Shown here: piece after piece, positions 7,271 through 15,547 of the stretch
Numbering within the stretch: position 1 is the stretch's first letter
Layout: every line of letters starts with the position of its first letter
DNA from: CAYRHN01 sp964424115
Lineage (GTDB): Bacteria > Chloroflexota > Anaerolineae > Anaerolineales > Anaerolineaceae
Assembly: GCA_964424115.1 (NCBI GenBank)
Contig: CAYRHN010000016.1
Coordinates: 32,503 to 96,502, forward strand
Direction: 5' to 3'
Length of the DNA: 64,000 bases
The notes under the pieces: generated by a model
What the model was told of the DNA's origin: nothing
What the model saw: only the letters and a program-made list of their open reading frames with translations
Database searches by the model: none
Position numbers and translations under genes: made by a program

Positions 7271-8857
7271 AAGCACTTTTTTCAAGACAATCCCCGCCGC
7301 CATGCGCGCTTCATGGTTGCCCAGCGCCAGCAGCAGCACGCCGTACACCCCCACGCCCAGGACGATGCCCCCCAACGCCAGCAGGGCGTTGGAATGCCCG
7401 GCTGCCAGCGACATCCAACCCCACAGGGCCAGCCCCATGCCCGCCGCAGACAATCCGGCCTGCAGCACCGCCCGCCAGACCGTCCCCCCGCCCAATCCGT
7501 TCAGTCGGCGGCGCATCAGCACCAGCAGGCCGGTCATCTCCAGGAAGGTCGCCAGGGTGTTGGCCAGCGCCAGACCACCGTGCGGGGGCAATCCCCAGGA
7601 AGTGAACAAGGCCGAAAAGAGCAGCGAGAAGCCCAGGTTGAGCAGCATGGCCGCCACGCCCACTGCCACCGGGGTGCGTGTGTCGTGGACGGCGTAGAAG
7701 GCGCGGCTGACGATCTCTACCACCGAGTGGCCCACCATCCCGGCGCCGTACCAGAGCAGTGCCCAGCTGACCAACTCAGCGGAGGAATCGCCAAACTCGC
7801 CGCCCTGGTAGAGCAGGCTCACCAGCGGCCCTCGCAGCAGGATCAATCCCAGCGAGGCGGGCACCGCCAACAGCAGCACCCCGCGCAGGGTGGCAGCCAG
7901 CGAGGTGCGCATTTCTTCCGGTTTGCCGCGCGCCACCTGGGCGGAAAAGGTGGGCAGGGAGGCAATGGCAATGGATTGGGCGATGGCGGCTTCGGGCATC
8001 AGCATCAGCGAAAAAGCCAGGGTGATGGCAGTCAGGCTGCCCTGCGGTTGGCCGGAGGCCAGGAAGGTGTTGAGCAGGAAATTCAACTGCACCACCGCCA
8101 CGCCCAGCAAGCGCGGGCCCATCAGGAACAGCACCTCGCGCACAGCCGGGAAGCCCTTGCCCAGGGTGGGGATGTAGCGCAGTCCCGGCAGGCGCAGCAG
8201 GGTAGGAATCTGAAATAGTAAATGTAGCGATGAGCCGAGCAGCACGCCCCAGGCCAGGCCGTGGACGCCCATCGTTGGCGCCAGCAGCACGGCGCCGATG
8301 ATCCAGCCGATCTGGTAAAGCGCCGGGGTGAGGGCGGGAATAAGAAAATGGCGGTGGACGTTGAGAATGCCCATCACCAGTCCGCTCAGGCCGAAGATGA
8401 TCGCGGAGGGCAGCATGATGCGCAGCAGCCCGGCGGTCAGCTCCCGTTGGGCAGGCTCGGTGAAGCCGGGGGCGAGGATATACTGCACAACCTGGGGTGC
8501 GAAGAGGAAGGCCAACACGGACAGGGCAGTCAGCACCAGGGTGACCAGGTTGGCAATGGCCGAAGCCAGCCGCCAGGCGCCGGGCCGGTCATCGCGGGTC
8601 AGCAGGGTGGTAAAGGTGGGAATGAAGGCTGAGGCCAGCGCCCCGCCCGCCACCAGGTTGAAGAGGATCTCGGTGAAGCGGTTGGCGGCATAGAAGGCTT
8701 CCGATTCCGCGCCGGTGCCGAAGGTGCGGGCGGTAAGCATCTTGGCCAGCAAACCGACCAGGTTGGAGGCCACAAAGGCCAGCATCACCGTCCCGGCCGC
8801 GCGCGCGATCTGCCGGTTGGCTGAAGCGGGGGCGGCGGGTTGAGGACTTTCAGCCAT
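7259..8857 (-). CDS. murJ: Lipid II flippase MurJ (MviN)
   Basis: 532 residues from the ATG at 8857; the start codon overlaps the TAA of the upstream gene (TAATG), favouring this start over one 45 bp upstream. It is a polytopic inner-membrane protein of the MOP superfamily that flips the peptidoglycan precursor lipid II. Family features: ARTFGTGAESEAFYAANR near the first loop, LFNLVAGGALASAFIPTF, and about 14 hydrophobic segments, with LGSSLHLLFQIP and ALYQIGWIIGAVL in the middle. Translation is probably coupled to the WD40 lipoprotein gene. The C-terminus ends inside a dispersed repeat. Confidence 0.93.
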   Translation of the reverse strand: MAESPQPAAPASANRQIARAAGTVMLAFVASNLVGLLAKMLTARTFGTGAESEAFYAANRFTEILFNLVAGGALASAFIPTFTTLLTRDDRPGAWRLASAIANLVTLVLTALSVLAFLFAPQVVQYILAPGFTEPAQRELTAGLLRIMLPSAIIFGLSGLVMGILNVHRHFLIPALTPALYQIGWIIGAVLLAPTMGVHGLAWGVLLGSSLHLLFQIPTLLRLPGLRYIPTLGKGFPAVREVLFLMGPRLLGVAVVQLNFLLNTFLASGQPQGSLTAITLAFSLMLMPEAAIAQSIAIASLPTFSAQVARGKPEEMRTSLAATLRGVLLLAVPASLGLILLRGPLVSLLYQGGEFGDSSAELVSWALLWYGAGMVGHSVVEIVSRAFYAVHDTRTPVAVGVAAMLLNLGFSLLFSALFTSWGLPPHGGLALANTLATFLEMTGLLVLMRRRLNGLGGGTVWRAVLQAGLSAAGMGLALWGWMSLAAGHSNALLALGGIVLGVGVYGVLLLALGNHEARMAAGIVLKKVLPHR

Positions 8858-9882
8858 TAACGCACCCCCCAGAACAAGACGCTGCCGTCCGAGGCGCCGC
8901 AAGCCAGTTGGGTCCCGTCTGGGGAAAAAGCCAGCGAGAGCACCGTTCCGCCGGGCAAGGCCACCACCGCGGCCTGGTTCCAGGTGACGCTTTCCCAGAT
9001 CACCAGCTGCCCGCCGGCGCCGGCCACCAACAGCCCGCCGTCCGGTGAGAAGACCAACGCCTTAGCGCTGGAAGGCAGGGGCAGGCGCGCGATCAGCTTG
9101 CCCTGGTTGGTGTTCCAGAGGTAAATTTGAGCGTCGCCTGCCGAAGCCAGCGTGCGTCCATCCGGGCTGAGCGCCAATGTGCCCACATCCTCCGCCTGGA
9201 GCATGACCGGCGTGGTCAGGCTGGTTTCTAGGTCGATCAACTGCACCGCCTTGCCAGAGTTCCAGGCCAGGTATTGGGAAGAACCGGGGAAGGAGGCTCG
9301 CCAGGTTTGCCCTCCGGGCTGGAAGCCGCGCACGGTTTGGGATAGTTCGCCCAGTTTCACATTCCATACATCCACCGCCGCGCTCTCCACCTGGGGCAGC
9401 GCCAGATTTTGCCCATCGGGAGAGAAGAAGGCCGTGCTGAAGAACCAGGCTGGAAGCAGCATGCGGATCTTTTCACCACTGAGCAGGTTGCGCAGTTCCA
9501 CCGTGCGCTGGTCCAGGGTGAGCGCCAGGGTTTCCCCATCGGGAGAGAGGTCCAAATAGATCTCTTGCTGCTGGGTGAGCTGCGCAGCGATGCGCAGGTG
9601 ATCCTGCGCGTCATATTGGAAGGCTCCCTCGCGTCCGAGTACGCCCAGGCGGGTGCTGTCCAGGGACCAGACCAGGCGGAAGGGGTAGGCGACGATCACC
9701 GAACCGTATACTTGCATGCGGGAGGCGTTGTCGGCATCCAATATTTGCAGCGGAACGGGGGTGGGTTCCAGCGTGGGAGAGGGCAGCGGGGTGGGGGTGG
9801 TGGGTGGTTCGCCTCCGGCCCACAGCAGCCCGCAGCCGCTCAGGAGGAACGCGATCAGGATCAACACAGCCAGGGATCTCAT
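8857..9882 (-). CDS. WD40-repeat lipoprotein
   Basis: 341 residues. The N-terminus is a lipoprotein signal with lipobox LLSGC (Cys17), then a Thr/Pro-rich spacer and a beta-propeller of WD40-type repeats: LSPDGETLALTL, FSPDGQNLALPQ, LSPDGRTLASAG, FSPDGGLLVAGA and FSPDGTQLACGA, each followed by a V/IxxW/LW segment. WD40 propellers are scaffolds for protein contacts; this one should be anchored on the outer face of a membrane. It shares a 1-base stop/start overlap with murJ, so a role near envelope synthesis is possible but unproven. The -10 box lies 8 bp before the ATG, so the mRNA may be leaderless. Confidence 0.88.
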   Translation of the reverse strand: MRSLAVLILIAFLLSGCGLLWAGGEPPTTPTPLPSPTLEPTPVPLQILDADNASRMQVYGSVIVAYPFRLVWSLDSTRLGVLGREGAFQYDAQDHLRIAAQLTQQQEIYLDLSPDGETLALTLDQRTVELRNLLSGEKIRMLLPAWFFSTAFFSPDGQNLALPQVESAAVDVWNVKLGELSQTVRGFQPGGQTWRASFPGSSQYLAWNSGKAVQLIDLETSLTTPVMLQAEDVGTLALSPDGRTLASAGDAQIYLWNTNQGKLIARLPLPSSAKALVFSPDGGLLVAGAGGQLVIWESVTWNQAAVVALPGGTVLSLAFSPDGTQLACGASDGSVLFWGVR

Positions 9883-9890
9883 CAGGTTTG

Positions 9891-9896
9891 ATTATA
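9891..9896 (-). promoter_or_regulatory. -10 box, possible leaderless start for the WD40 lipoprotein
   Basis: TATAAT on the minus strand with only 8 bp before the ATG at 9882, so the transcript should start at or next to the start codon. No Shine-Dalgarno fits in that gap. Confidence 0.6.
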
Positions 9897-9943
9897 CCCA
9901 ATTCTCGACGAGCCATTCTCTATTCCCCGCGCCTCATTCTCGT

Positions 9944-9949
9944 TATAAT
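9944..9949 (+). promoter_or_regulatory. -10 box upstream of the PqqD/kinase genes
   Basis: TATAAT 31 bp upstream of the pqqD-like ATG; a GAGGTGA ribosome-binding site lies in between. No convincing -35 hexamer is visible. Confidence 0.55.
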
Positions 9950-9980
9950 ACCCCTATCCAATTTCTTGATGAGGTGACCC

Positions 9981-10253
9981 ATGTCCGACCTGCGAAAACC
10001 CCAACCCGCCGCCGATTACCAGATGCAGATGATCGACGGCGAAGCCGTGATCCTGCACCCGTCCAGCACCAAGGTGTTGTACACCAATCCCAGCGGCGCG
10101 TTGGTGTGGGACCTGTGCAATGGGCAGCGCACGGTGGATGAGATCATCGCCGGTATCACGGCCACCTTCCCAGATGCGGCGCAGCAGATCCCCGGCGATG
10201 TGCTGGAGGTGCTGGAAGGCTTCATCGCCGCAGGGGTGATGCATTGGGCATAA
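9981..10253 (+). CDS. PqqD-family peptide-binding protein
   Basis: 90 residues, whole-length PqqD fold: PQPAADYQMQMIDGEAVIL, then VLYTNPSGALVWDLCNG and RTVDEIIAGI, the standard PqqD/RRE helix-strand pattern. PqqD-type proteins bind leader parts of peptide substrates and present them to modifying enzymes. The kinase-like gene starts inside its last codons (TTG at 10244), so the two are translationally coupled. The downstream exported proteins with a shared leader are the obvious candidate partners, but this is inference. Confidence 0.88.
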   Translation: MSDLRKPQPAADYQMQMIDGEAVILHPSSTKVLYTNPSGALVWDLCNGQRTVDEIIAGITATFPDAAQQIPGDVLEVLEGFIAAGVMHWA

Positions 10254-11065
10254 CCCTGTTGGTGCGCCTGGGGGAGGCGGCGGTGGGCATCGACTGCGAG
10301 GACAGCCAGGACGCCCAGGCCCTGCAGCGCCATTTTCACCACTGCCTGGCGCGCCCAGCGCGCATCCCCGGCCCGCCGCCGGGGGTGACTTTCCGCGTGG
10401 CGCACCCCGGGATCGTATCCTGGGAGATCTATAAAGGCGAGCAACAAATCGCCGCGCCCACCTACCGGCAGGAGGTGGCCGAGGTCCTGATGCAGGAATT
10501 GACCGCCTGTCTGATCGACGGCAACCAGCAGCAGGCTGCCCTGCACGCGGCTGCCCTGGCCAGAAACGGGCGGGCGGTGATCATTCCGGCCCTCTCCGGC
10601 AGTGGAAAATCCACCCTGGCCGCCTGGCTGCTCTCGCACGGGTGGGATTACCTGACCGATGAGCTTACCTTGTTGGAGCCGGAAAGCGGCCTGGTGCGCG
10701 GACTGCCGCGCCCGTTAGTATTAAAGGAAGGCACTTCCCGCCTGGCGCGGGAATGGTTCCCGGCGGACACCTGCACCGATTTTCCCCGCCGCCAGGTGTG
10801 GATCGACCCACCGGCGGTGGTGGAACAGGCTCTGGCGGCCTGGCTGGTCTTTCCTGCCTACCAGTCCGGGCAGCCTTTCCAGACCAGCCCGCTTTCCCCG
10901 GCCGAGGCGGCCTTTGAACTGCTGCGTACGCTGGTCAATGCCCGCCACCTGCCCGGCACCGGCCTGCCCGCCATGACCGCCCTGGCGCGCCGCGCCCCGG
11001 CCTTCCGCCTGACCTACGGCGCGCTGGACGAAGCGGCTGCGGCATGGTTCGACCGGTTGGATTAA
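10244..11065 (+). CDS. HPr kinase-like (HprK-related) protein
   Basis: 273 residues from a TTG overlapping the pqqD-like gene by 10 bases; a GTG at 10262 is an alternative start. The P-loop PALSGSGKSTLAAWL is near residue 114-128, followed by YLTDELTLLE, equivalent to the acidic segment after the P-loop in HprK. The N-terminal HprK receiver-like domain is absent; a divergent ~100-residue N-terminus with AALHAAALARNGRAVII precedes the kinase core. HprK-related kinases occur beside PqqD proteins in peptide-modification and exopolysaccharide-associated loci, and some phosphorylate lasso peptides. The substrate here is unknown. Confidence 0.85.
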   Translation: MGITLLVRLGEAAVGIDCEDSQDAQALQRHFHHCLARPARIPGPPPGVTFRVAHPGIVSWEIYKGEQQIAAPTYRQEVAEVLMQELTACLIDGNQQQAALHAAALARNGRAVIIPALSGSGKSTLAAWLLSHGWDYLTDELTLLEPESGLVRGLPRPLVLKEGTSRLAREWFPADTCTDFPRRQVWIDPPAVVEQALAAWLVFPAYQSGQPFQTSPLSPAEAAFELLRTLVNARHLPGTGLPAMTALARRAPAFRLTYGALDEAAAAWFDRLD

Positions 11066-11087
11066 TGATCCTATCCCTTTATTCATC

Positions 11088-11115
11088 TTGTATTTCCCCT
11101 CGGATTTGATATAAT
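11088..11115 (+). promoter_or_regulatory. Promoter of the first Tat-leader protein gene
   Basis: TTGTAT (11088-11093), 16-bp spacer, TATAAT (11110-11115). It starts just after the kinase-like gene and gives the exported protein its own promoter. Confidence 0.65.
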
Positions 11116-11170
11116 GGACAAAGCTCGTTAAGGGCTCCCTTTCCCATTCATCTGTCCTCAGGAGAAGAAT

Positions 11171-11782
11171 ATGCGTAAACTTACCCGCCGCGAATTATTG
11201 AAGGTTTCGCTTGGTACGATGGGGGCTTTGGCCCTGGCCAACCTGCCCAACTGGAACAAACCCGCCCTGCGCGTGGGCGTGCTGCCCGCGCATGCCCAGA
11301 CCTCGTTGGATTTGAATGATTTATTGGTCCGCCTGACGTGGGATACCGGGGAAACGGAACCTTCAAACGGGGACAAGATGACTTCCGATCTGGATCTGGA
11401 AGTGTGGGAACCGGATGGCTCCTATTCTTCTTACAATTACCAAAATGGGACCACCGGTCATGGTGGGATCGATAACCAATGGGGATTTGGTCCGGAAGTG
11501 GTTTACGTTCTGGCAGGTGATGCCATGGACGGAACCTATGAAGTGTGGATCGATATGCACGCAGGTCCCATTCCTACGACCGCCACGGTGCGGGTGGAGG
11601 TTTTCACCGGAACGCCGCAGTATCAGGTTCGCACTTATACCTACACCTTTACCGATCTATCTGGCGGTGAAACCAAATATTACCCCGGTGACGATATTTT
11701 GATTTGCACGATTACTTTCCCTGGCGGCATCATTGCTGCTGCCAAGGGACAGCGGAAATCAACCCGTCCCGAGAAGAAATAA
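11171..11782 (+). CDS. Tat-exported protein of unknown function, paralogue 1
   Basis: 203 residues. The leader begins MRKLTRRELLKVSLGTMGAL: twin-arginine motif TRRELLK, then a hydrophobic stretch, then NWNKPALRVGVLPAHAQTS with an AHA|Q signal-peptidase-like site near residue 43. Residues 1-46 are identical to those of the gene at 13033, and the ribosome-binding site (GGAGAAGAAT-ATG) is also the same. The mature part (about 160 residues) is beta-rich with SDLDLEVWEPDG, WGFGPEVVYV and VEVFTGTPQY, reminiscent of a small secreted beta-sandwich, and ends in a basic tail. It is the presumed client of the PqqD/kinase/nucleotidyltransferase genes. Confidence 0.85.
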   Translation: MRKLTRRELLKVSLGTMGALALANLPNWNKPALRVGVLPAHAQTSLDLNDLLVRLTWDTGETEPSNGDKMTSDLDLEVWEPDGSYSSYNYQNGTTGHGGIDNQWGFGPEVVYVLAGDAMDGTYEVWIDMHAGPIPTTATVRVEVFTGTPQYQVRTYTYTFTDLSGGETKYYPGDDILICTITFPGGIIAAAKGQRKSTRPEKK

Positions 11783-11837
11783 GCGCTTTGCCGCAAAGGG
11801 AACCTGAGACCAGGAATATCTGGATGAATCAGGCTGC

Positions 11838-12944
11838 TTGCATCGCGTGAACCCTCTCCAACTCCTGCTGGCAAAATGCGCGCGCATCGCTATTCCTGAA
11901 CAGGAGCAGACGAGTCTTAAAGAGCTGTTTGAACCATTACAAGATTGGCAAGGGCTGATTGCCGAGGCCGAAAGGCAGCGCATGGCGCCCTTGCTTTATT
12001 TTAACCTGCGCGCCTGCGGGGCGGAGATCCCGTCCCACGCGCGCGATTCCCTGGCGGGTTTGGCCCTGCGCCACCGCCTGGCGGCGGATGCGCGCGGGCG
12101 CGTCCTGGGCGAATTGCTGCGGTCTTGCGAGAAGGCGGGGATCAGAGTTGCTTTGCTCAAAGGCGCGGCGCTGGCAACCCTGGCCTATCCGCGGCCGGAA
12201 TTGCGTCCAATGCGGGACGTGGACCTGTTGGTGGCGCCGGAACAAGCTGCCCGTTTGAAGGAGCTGACCGGCGAACTGGGCTTCCAGCCGGTTCCGGAGC
12301 CGGATTTTCTGGCCTCCGACAAGCATTTTCCCTCCCTGGCGCTCCGTAAAGGAGGCTTCACCCTCACCCTGGAGATCCACACCCAGTTGTACGACAGCCT
12401 GTGGCGGGCGCAGCCCGCATCTACTCCTGTCCTGCTGGAGCGAGCACGCCCTTTCCAAATAGAGGGACAGGCGGCCTGGTCTTTAGGCCTGGAAGATCTG
12501 CTTGGGCACCTCTACCAGCACATGGTGATCGAGGAGATCCGCTGGATCGGCGTGGCCGACCTGCTGGCCCTGGCGGGAAAATTCCAGGCGGAGATCGATT
12601 GGGCGCGTGTGCGGCGCGAATATCCTTTTGTCCTGGCCGGCCTCTCGGTGCTGGGCACGCTGGTCCCCTTGCCGGAGGGGTTGGCGGAGCGGTTAGACCT
12701 GCCCGCCGGGAATTCCCCCCCGGACGCGGGCGAGGACTGGCAGGGTTGGCCGCGGGTGGCATTCGCGCGCTGGCGCCAACAGGGGATTTTGCGCTTCCTC
12801 CGGCACACCTTTTGGCCTTCGCGTTGGTGGCAGCGCCTGTACTACGGCGTGCCGATTAACCGGTCGCTTTTTTGGACGCGGGCGGTGCGCCACCCGCTGC
12901 ATATTTTGGGCATGGCCTTGCGGCGGGGAAAGCGCAGAATTTGA
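11838..12944 (+). CDS. Family-5 nucleotidyltransferase (NTP_transf_5)
   Basis: 368 residues from a TTG; GTG at 11847 is an alternative, and a TGA at 11805 limits upstream extension. The nucleotidyltransferase signature is VALLKGAALATLAYP then RPMRDVDLLV (D-x-D near residue 125), followed by the helical VHxxL-like region (LEIHTQLYD) and LGLEDLLGHLYQH. This family is found in exosortase/exopolysaccharide loci and in some lasso-peptide clusters, where it is thought to tailor peptides with a kinase. Here it lies between two genes for exported proteins with the same leader, downstream of PqqD and HprK-like genes. Its substrate is not known. Confidence 0.85.
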   Translation: MHRVNPLQLLLAKCARIAIPEQEQTSLKELFEPLQDWQGLIAEAERQRMAPLLYFNLRACGAEIPSHARDSLAGLALRHRLAADARGRVLGELLRSCEKAGIRVALLKGAALATLAYPRPELRPMRDVDLLVAPEQAARLKELTGELGFQPVPEPDFLASDKHFPSLALRKGGFTLTLEIHTQLYDSLWRAQPASTPVLLERARPFQIEGQAAWSLGLEDLLGHLYQHMVIEEIRWIGVADLLALAGKFQAEIDWARVRREYPFVLAGLSVLGTLVPLPEGLAERLDLPAGNSPPDAGEDWQGWPRVAFARWRQQGILRFLRHTFWPSRWWQRLYYGVPINRSLFWTRAVRHPLHILGMALRRGKRRI

Positions 12945-12991
12945 TCCGATTCCGGTTGCATTGGGTACTAGGATTTCTTAACAAATCCTGG

Positions 12992-12997
12992 TATAAT
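12992..12997 (+). promoter_or_regulatory. -10 box of the second Tat-leader protein gene
   Basis: TATAAT 35 bp upstream of the ATG at 13033; no good -35 match at normal spacing. Confidence 0.5.
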
Positions 12998-13032
12998 TTT
13001 TCTATTCATCGATGATTTTTGAGGAGAAGAAT

Positions 13033-13671
13033 ATGCGCAAACTCACCCGCCGCGAATTATTGAAGGTCTCACTGGGCACGATGGGTGCCCTGGCCCTGGC
13101 CAATCTGCCCAACTGGAACAAACCTGCCCTGCGCGTGGGCGTGCTGCCTGCGCATGCCCAGACCTCGCTGCCGCGCTACGATCTGCTCTTTACCCTGGCC
13201 TGGAACAAGGGCAACACTTCTTCGAGTGGTGACCCAACCACAGCTGTGGATATTGATATCGCAGCGCAGGAACCCGGCGGCGGCACGAAGATCGTCGGAC
13301 CGGGGGGAGAATTTGTGTGCTACTACAACCCGGACGGCTTGTCGGCCCACCTGGACATGGACAACACCTGGGGCTACGGCCCGGAAAATATTTACGTCCC
13401 CGAAGGCGCTGCCATGGCAGGCGAGTATGTGCTGGGCTTTATTCTCAAGAATGTTGAGCTTGGTAAATATATCGATCCCGAAGCCTATCCGGTGACCCTG
13501 ACCTTTACGGTGAAGACCTATGTGGGCACTGCGCAGGAACATTCCGAAACCTTCACCTATGTGCTGAATGGTGAAAATAATTATGGGGTTCCGCTGGCCT
13601 CGGCCTATTTCCCCAGCGGCGAAATTGAAGTTTGGTCCCAGGGTGCTGCCAAGCAAAAGACCTGGAAGTAA
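13033..13671 (+). CDS. Tat-exported protein of unknown function, paralogue 2
   Basis: 212 residues. I use the ATG at 13033, not the in-frame ATG at 13012, because GAGGAGAAGAAT-ATG and the protein start match paralogue 1 exactly. The leader (residues 1-46, ending in LPAHAQTSL) is identical in protein sequence to paralogue 1, although many codons differ by synonymous changes, so the leader is under selection. The mature domain is only loosely related: DIDIAAQEPGGG and DNTWGYGPENIYV match SDLDLEVWEPDG and DNQWGFGPEVVYV. Probably secreted, beta-rich. It is followed by a strong terminator, closing the cassette. Confidence 0.85.
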   Translation: MRKLTRRELLKVSLGTMGALALANLPNWNKPALRVGVLPAHAQTSLPRYDLLFTLAWNKGNTSSSGDPTTAVDIDIAAQEPGGGTKIVGPGGEFVCYYNPDGLSAHLDMDNTWGYGPENIYVPEGAAMAGEYVLGFILKNVELGKYIDPEAYPVTLTFTVKTYVGTAQEHSETFTYVLNGENNYGVPLASAYFPSGEIEVWSQGAAKQKTWK

Positions 13672-13700
13672 TTTTCGCCGTACGGCGTAAAGCATTTGCC

Positions 13701-13730
13701 CTGCCCTGGAGTTTTCCAGGGCAGTTTTTT
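13701..13730 (+). terminator. Rho-independent terminator after paralogue 2
   Basis: Perfect 10-bp stem CTGCCCTGGA/TCCAGGGCAG with a 4-nt loop, then TTTTTT. Confidence 0.92.
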
Positions 13731-13820
13731 ATGACTTGAATCGATTGCATTCTTTTGAGATTCCTGTTGTAGAATAAATAAGATCGATTTTCCGAGTTGT
13801 ATTTCTAGAGGAGGTTTCTT

Positions 13821-14240
13821 ATGAGTTATCACACGATCATCATCGTTGGGCGATTGGGCAAGGACCCCGAAATGCGCTATACCCCCAGCGGCCAGGCTGT
13901 GACCAGTTTTTCGGTTGCCACCGACCGCGCCTACACCGGCCAGGACGGCCAGCTGGTGAAAGAGACCACCTGGTTCCGCATCAGCGTGTGGGGCAAACAG
14001 GCCGAAAGCTGCAATAATTACCTGTCCAAGGGTAAGCTGGTGTTGGTGGAAGGCCGCATGACCCAGGATAAGAACGGCGGGCCGCGCGTCTGGACGGACA
14101 AGGAAGGCAATGCGCGCGCCTCCTTCGAGGTTACTGCGCAAACTGTGCGCTTCCTCTCCTCCAAGAGCGAGGGCGGCAGCGCCGGAGGCGCTGAAGATGT
14201 CGGCGATATTGCCGGCGGTGCGGAAGATATCCCCTTCTAG
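13821..14240 (+). CDS. ssb: Single-stranded DNA-binding protein
   Basis: 139 residues, a typical short SSB. The OB fold begins with IIIVGRLGKDPEMRYTPSG and continues with FSVATDR, TTWFRISVWGKQAE and LVLVEGRM. The C-terminus ends EDIPF, the acidic tip that binds partner repair and replication proteins. A very strong ribosome-binding site (AGAGGAGG) precedes the ATG. SSB coats single-stranded DNA during replication and repair. It is followed by DUF3467, translin-like and Cas4-like genes on the same strand, a nucleic-acid-processing neighbourhood. Confidence 0.96.
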   Translation: MSYHTIIIVGRLGKDPEMRYTPSGQAVTSFSVATDRAYTGQDGQLVKETTWFRISVWGKQAESCNNYLSKGKLVLVEGRMTQDKNGGPRVWTDKEGNARASFEVTAQTVRFLSSKSEGGSAGGAEDVGDIAGGAEDIPF

Positions 14241-14252
14241 GATCCTCTTCCC

Positions 14253-14582
14253 ATGGCCACCAAACCCACGCCCCCTCCGTTGGACCTGCCGTCCGACCTG
14301 GCAGTCACCTATGCCAATCTGGTGCGCATCACCCACACCCCGGCAGAGTTGATCTTCGACTTTGCCCAGCTGCTGCCCGGTCCGGCCGGCGCGCGGGTCA
14401 TGGCGCGCATCCTGATGTCGCCGGTGGGGGCCAAGTTGTTCTACCGCGCCCTGGGCGAGAATCTGGCCCGCTACGAGGCCATCTTTGGCGAGATCAACCT
14501 TCCCCGCGATTCCTCGCTGGCCAACGACCTGTTCCGCTCGGTGCATCCCCCCGAGAATCCCCCCCCGGATGACGGGAAATAA
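14253..14582 (+). CDS. DUF3467 family protein
   Basis: 109 residues. The pattern LAVTYANLVRITHTPAELIF, DFAQLLPGP, ARILMSPVGAKLFYRAL and GENLARYEAIFGEI matches DUF3467, a small family common in bacteria and archaea with no assigned function. Starts 12 bp after ssb. Soluble, no signal or membrane segment; proline-rich ends. Confidence 0.85.
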   Translation: MATKPTPPPLDLPSDLAVTYANLVRITHTPAELIFDFAQLLPGPAGARVMARILMSPVGAKLFYRALGENLARYEAIFGEINLPRDSSLANDLFRSVHPPENPPPDDGK

Positions 14583-14590
14583 CCCGGCTG

Positions 14591-14636
14591 TTTGCGTGCC
14601 GTCTGCGGCAGCCATAACTGCCGCAGACGGCGCAAA
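14591..14636. other. Strong intergenic hairpin
   Basis: 14-bp perfect stem GCCGTCTGCGGCAG/CTGCCGCAGACGGC (14598-14611 and 14618-14631), extended by TTTGC/GCAAA with a small bulge. No T-run follows on the plus strand, so it may be an mRNA-stability or attenuating hairpin rather than a full terminator. Confidence 0.75.
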
Positions 14637-14667
14637 ACATCCGGTTGCTGCTTAGAGAGTCATCGCT

Positions 14668-15303
14668 ATGGATCACTTCCCTGAAATTGCCGAGCAAATC
14701 CGGCAATCATTTGAAACGCGCAACCAGGCACGCGACCGCGCCCTGGCGCAGGCGCGCCAGTTGACCCGTTTTGCCGCGCACGCCATCCGCGCCCTGCACC
14801 GCAGCGAGTTCGACCTGGCTGCCGAACAGATCGCCGAGGCGTCCAGGATCGTGGAGATCCTGAAATCCGACCTGGCCGGGTTGCCCGACCTGTATTATGC
14901 CGGCTATACCCAGGACGCGATCAAGGAGTACGCCGAAGCCTGCACCACCTCGGCCATGATCCAAAACCGGCCGCTGCCCACCCCGGATCAGTTGGGACTG
15001 GAAGCCGCCACCTACGTGAACGGCCTGGCCGAATCGATCGGCGAACTGCGCCGGCGCTGCATGGATATCCTGCGCAGCGGCTATTCCACCGAGGCCGAGC
15101 GCCTGCTAGGCTGCATGGACGAGATCTACGCGGCCCTGGTCACCCTGGATTATCCCGACGCGGTCACCAACGGCCTGCGCCGGCAGACCGACCTGGTGCG
15201 CGGCATCATCGAACGCACGCGCGGCGACCTGACCATTTCCCTGCGTGAACAGCAACTGGAAACCTCGATGGCGCGCCTGATGGACCGGCTGGGCAAGGGC
15301 TGA
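14668..15303 (+). CDS. Translin-family protein
   Basis: 211 residues, almost entirely helical. QARDRALAQARQLTRFAAHA then AIRALHRSEFDLA, DLYYAGYTQDAIKEYAEA and LGLEAATYVNGLAESIGELR match the translin superfamily, including the conserved glycine/tyrosine segment and the acidic residues of the central helices. Eukaryotic translin with TRAX forms an octameric RNA/DNA-binding nuclease; prokaryotic relatives are little studied. The next gene starts 1 bp after its stop, so it is coupled to the Cas4-like nuclease. Confidence 0.82.
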   Translation: MDHFPEIAEQIRQSFETRNQARDRALAQARQLTRFAAHAIRALHRSEFDLAAEQIAEASRIVEILKSDLAGLPDLYYAGYTQDAIKEYAEACTTSAMIQNRPLPTPDQLGLEAATYVNGLAESIGELRRRCMDILRSGYSTEAERLLGCMDEIYAALVTLDYPDAVTNGLRRQTDLVRGIIERTRGDLTISLREQQLETSMARLMDRLGKG

Positions 15304-15304
15304 G

Positions 15305-15544
15305 ATGCGCGTCCTGCGCTGCAGCGAGGTGGGGGGATATTTGTACTGCGCCCGCGCCTGGTGGTACCAGCGTCAGGGCAAGCCTTCGCAAAACACGGCC
15401 GAGCTGGCGGACGGCACCGCCTATCACCAGCGCCACGGCCGGCATGTGGTTTTGGCCGGGCTGCTGCGCACGCTGGGTTGGATCGCGTTACTGGCCGGGC
15501 TGCTGCTGGCGGCCTTTGCCATCACCTGGCAGGTCCTGGGCTGA
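15305..15544 (+). CDS. N-terminal part of a membrane Cas4-like protein, ending at an in-frame TGA
   Basis: 79 residues. The start RCSEVGGYLYCARAWWYQRQ resembles the N-terminal iron-sulphur cysteine motif of Cas4/RecB-type nucleases (YLYCPR-like). Residues ~49-79 form a transmembrane helix (LAGLLRTLGWIALLAGLLLA). It ends at TGA (15542-15544); after one codon (GCC) the same reading frame continues with ATG and the nuclease core. So this is either one half of a two-protein enzyme or the front of a single gene with a stop codon to be read through. Starts 1 bp after the translin-like gene. Confidence 0.75.
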   Translation: MRVLRCSEVGGYLYCARAWWYQRQGKPSQNTAELADGTAYHQRHGRHVVLAGLLRTLGWIALLAGLLLAAFAITWQVLG

Positions 15545-15547
15545 GCC

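Noticed and set aside
15542..15544. Selenocysteine at the in-frame TGA of the Cas4-like gene
   Set aside because: The TGA lies between two hydrophobic helices where no redox residue is expected, and I saw no clear SECIS-type hairpin directly after it.
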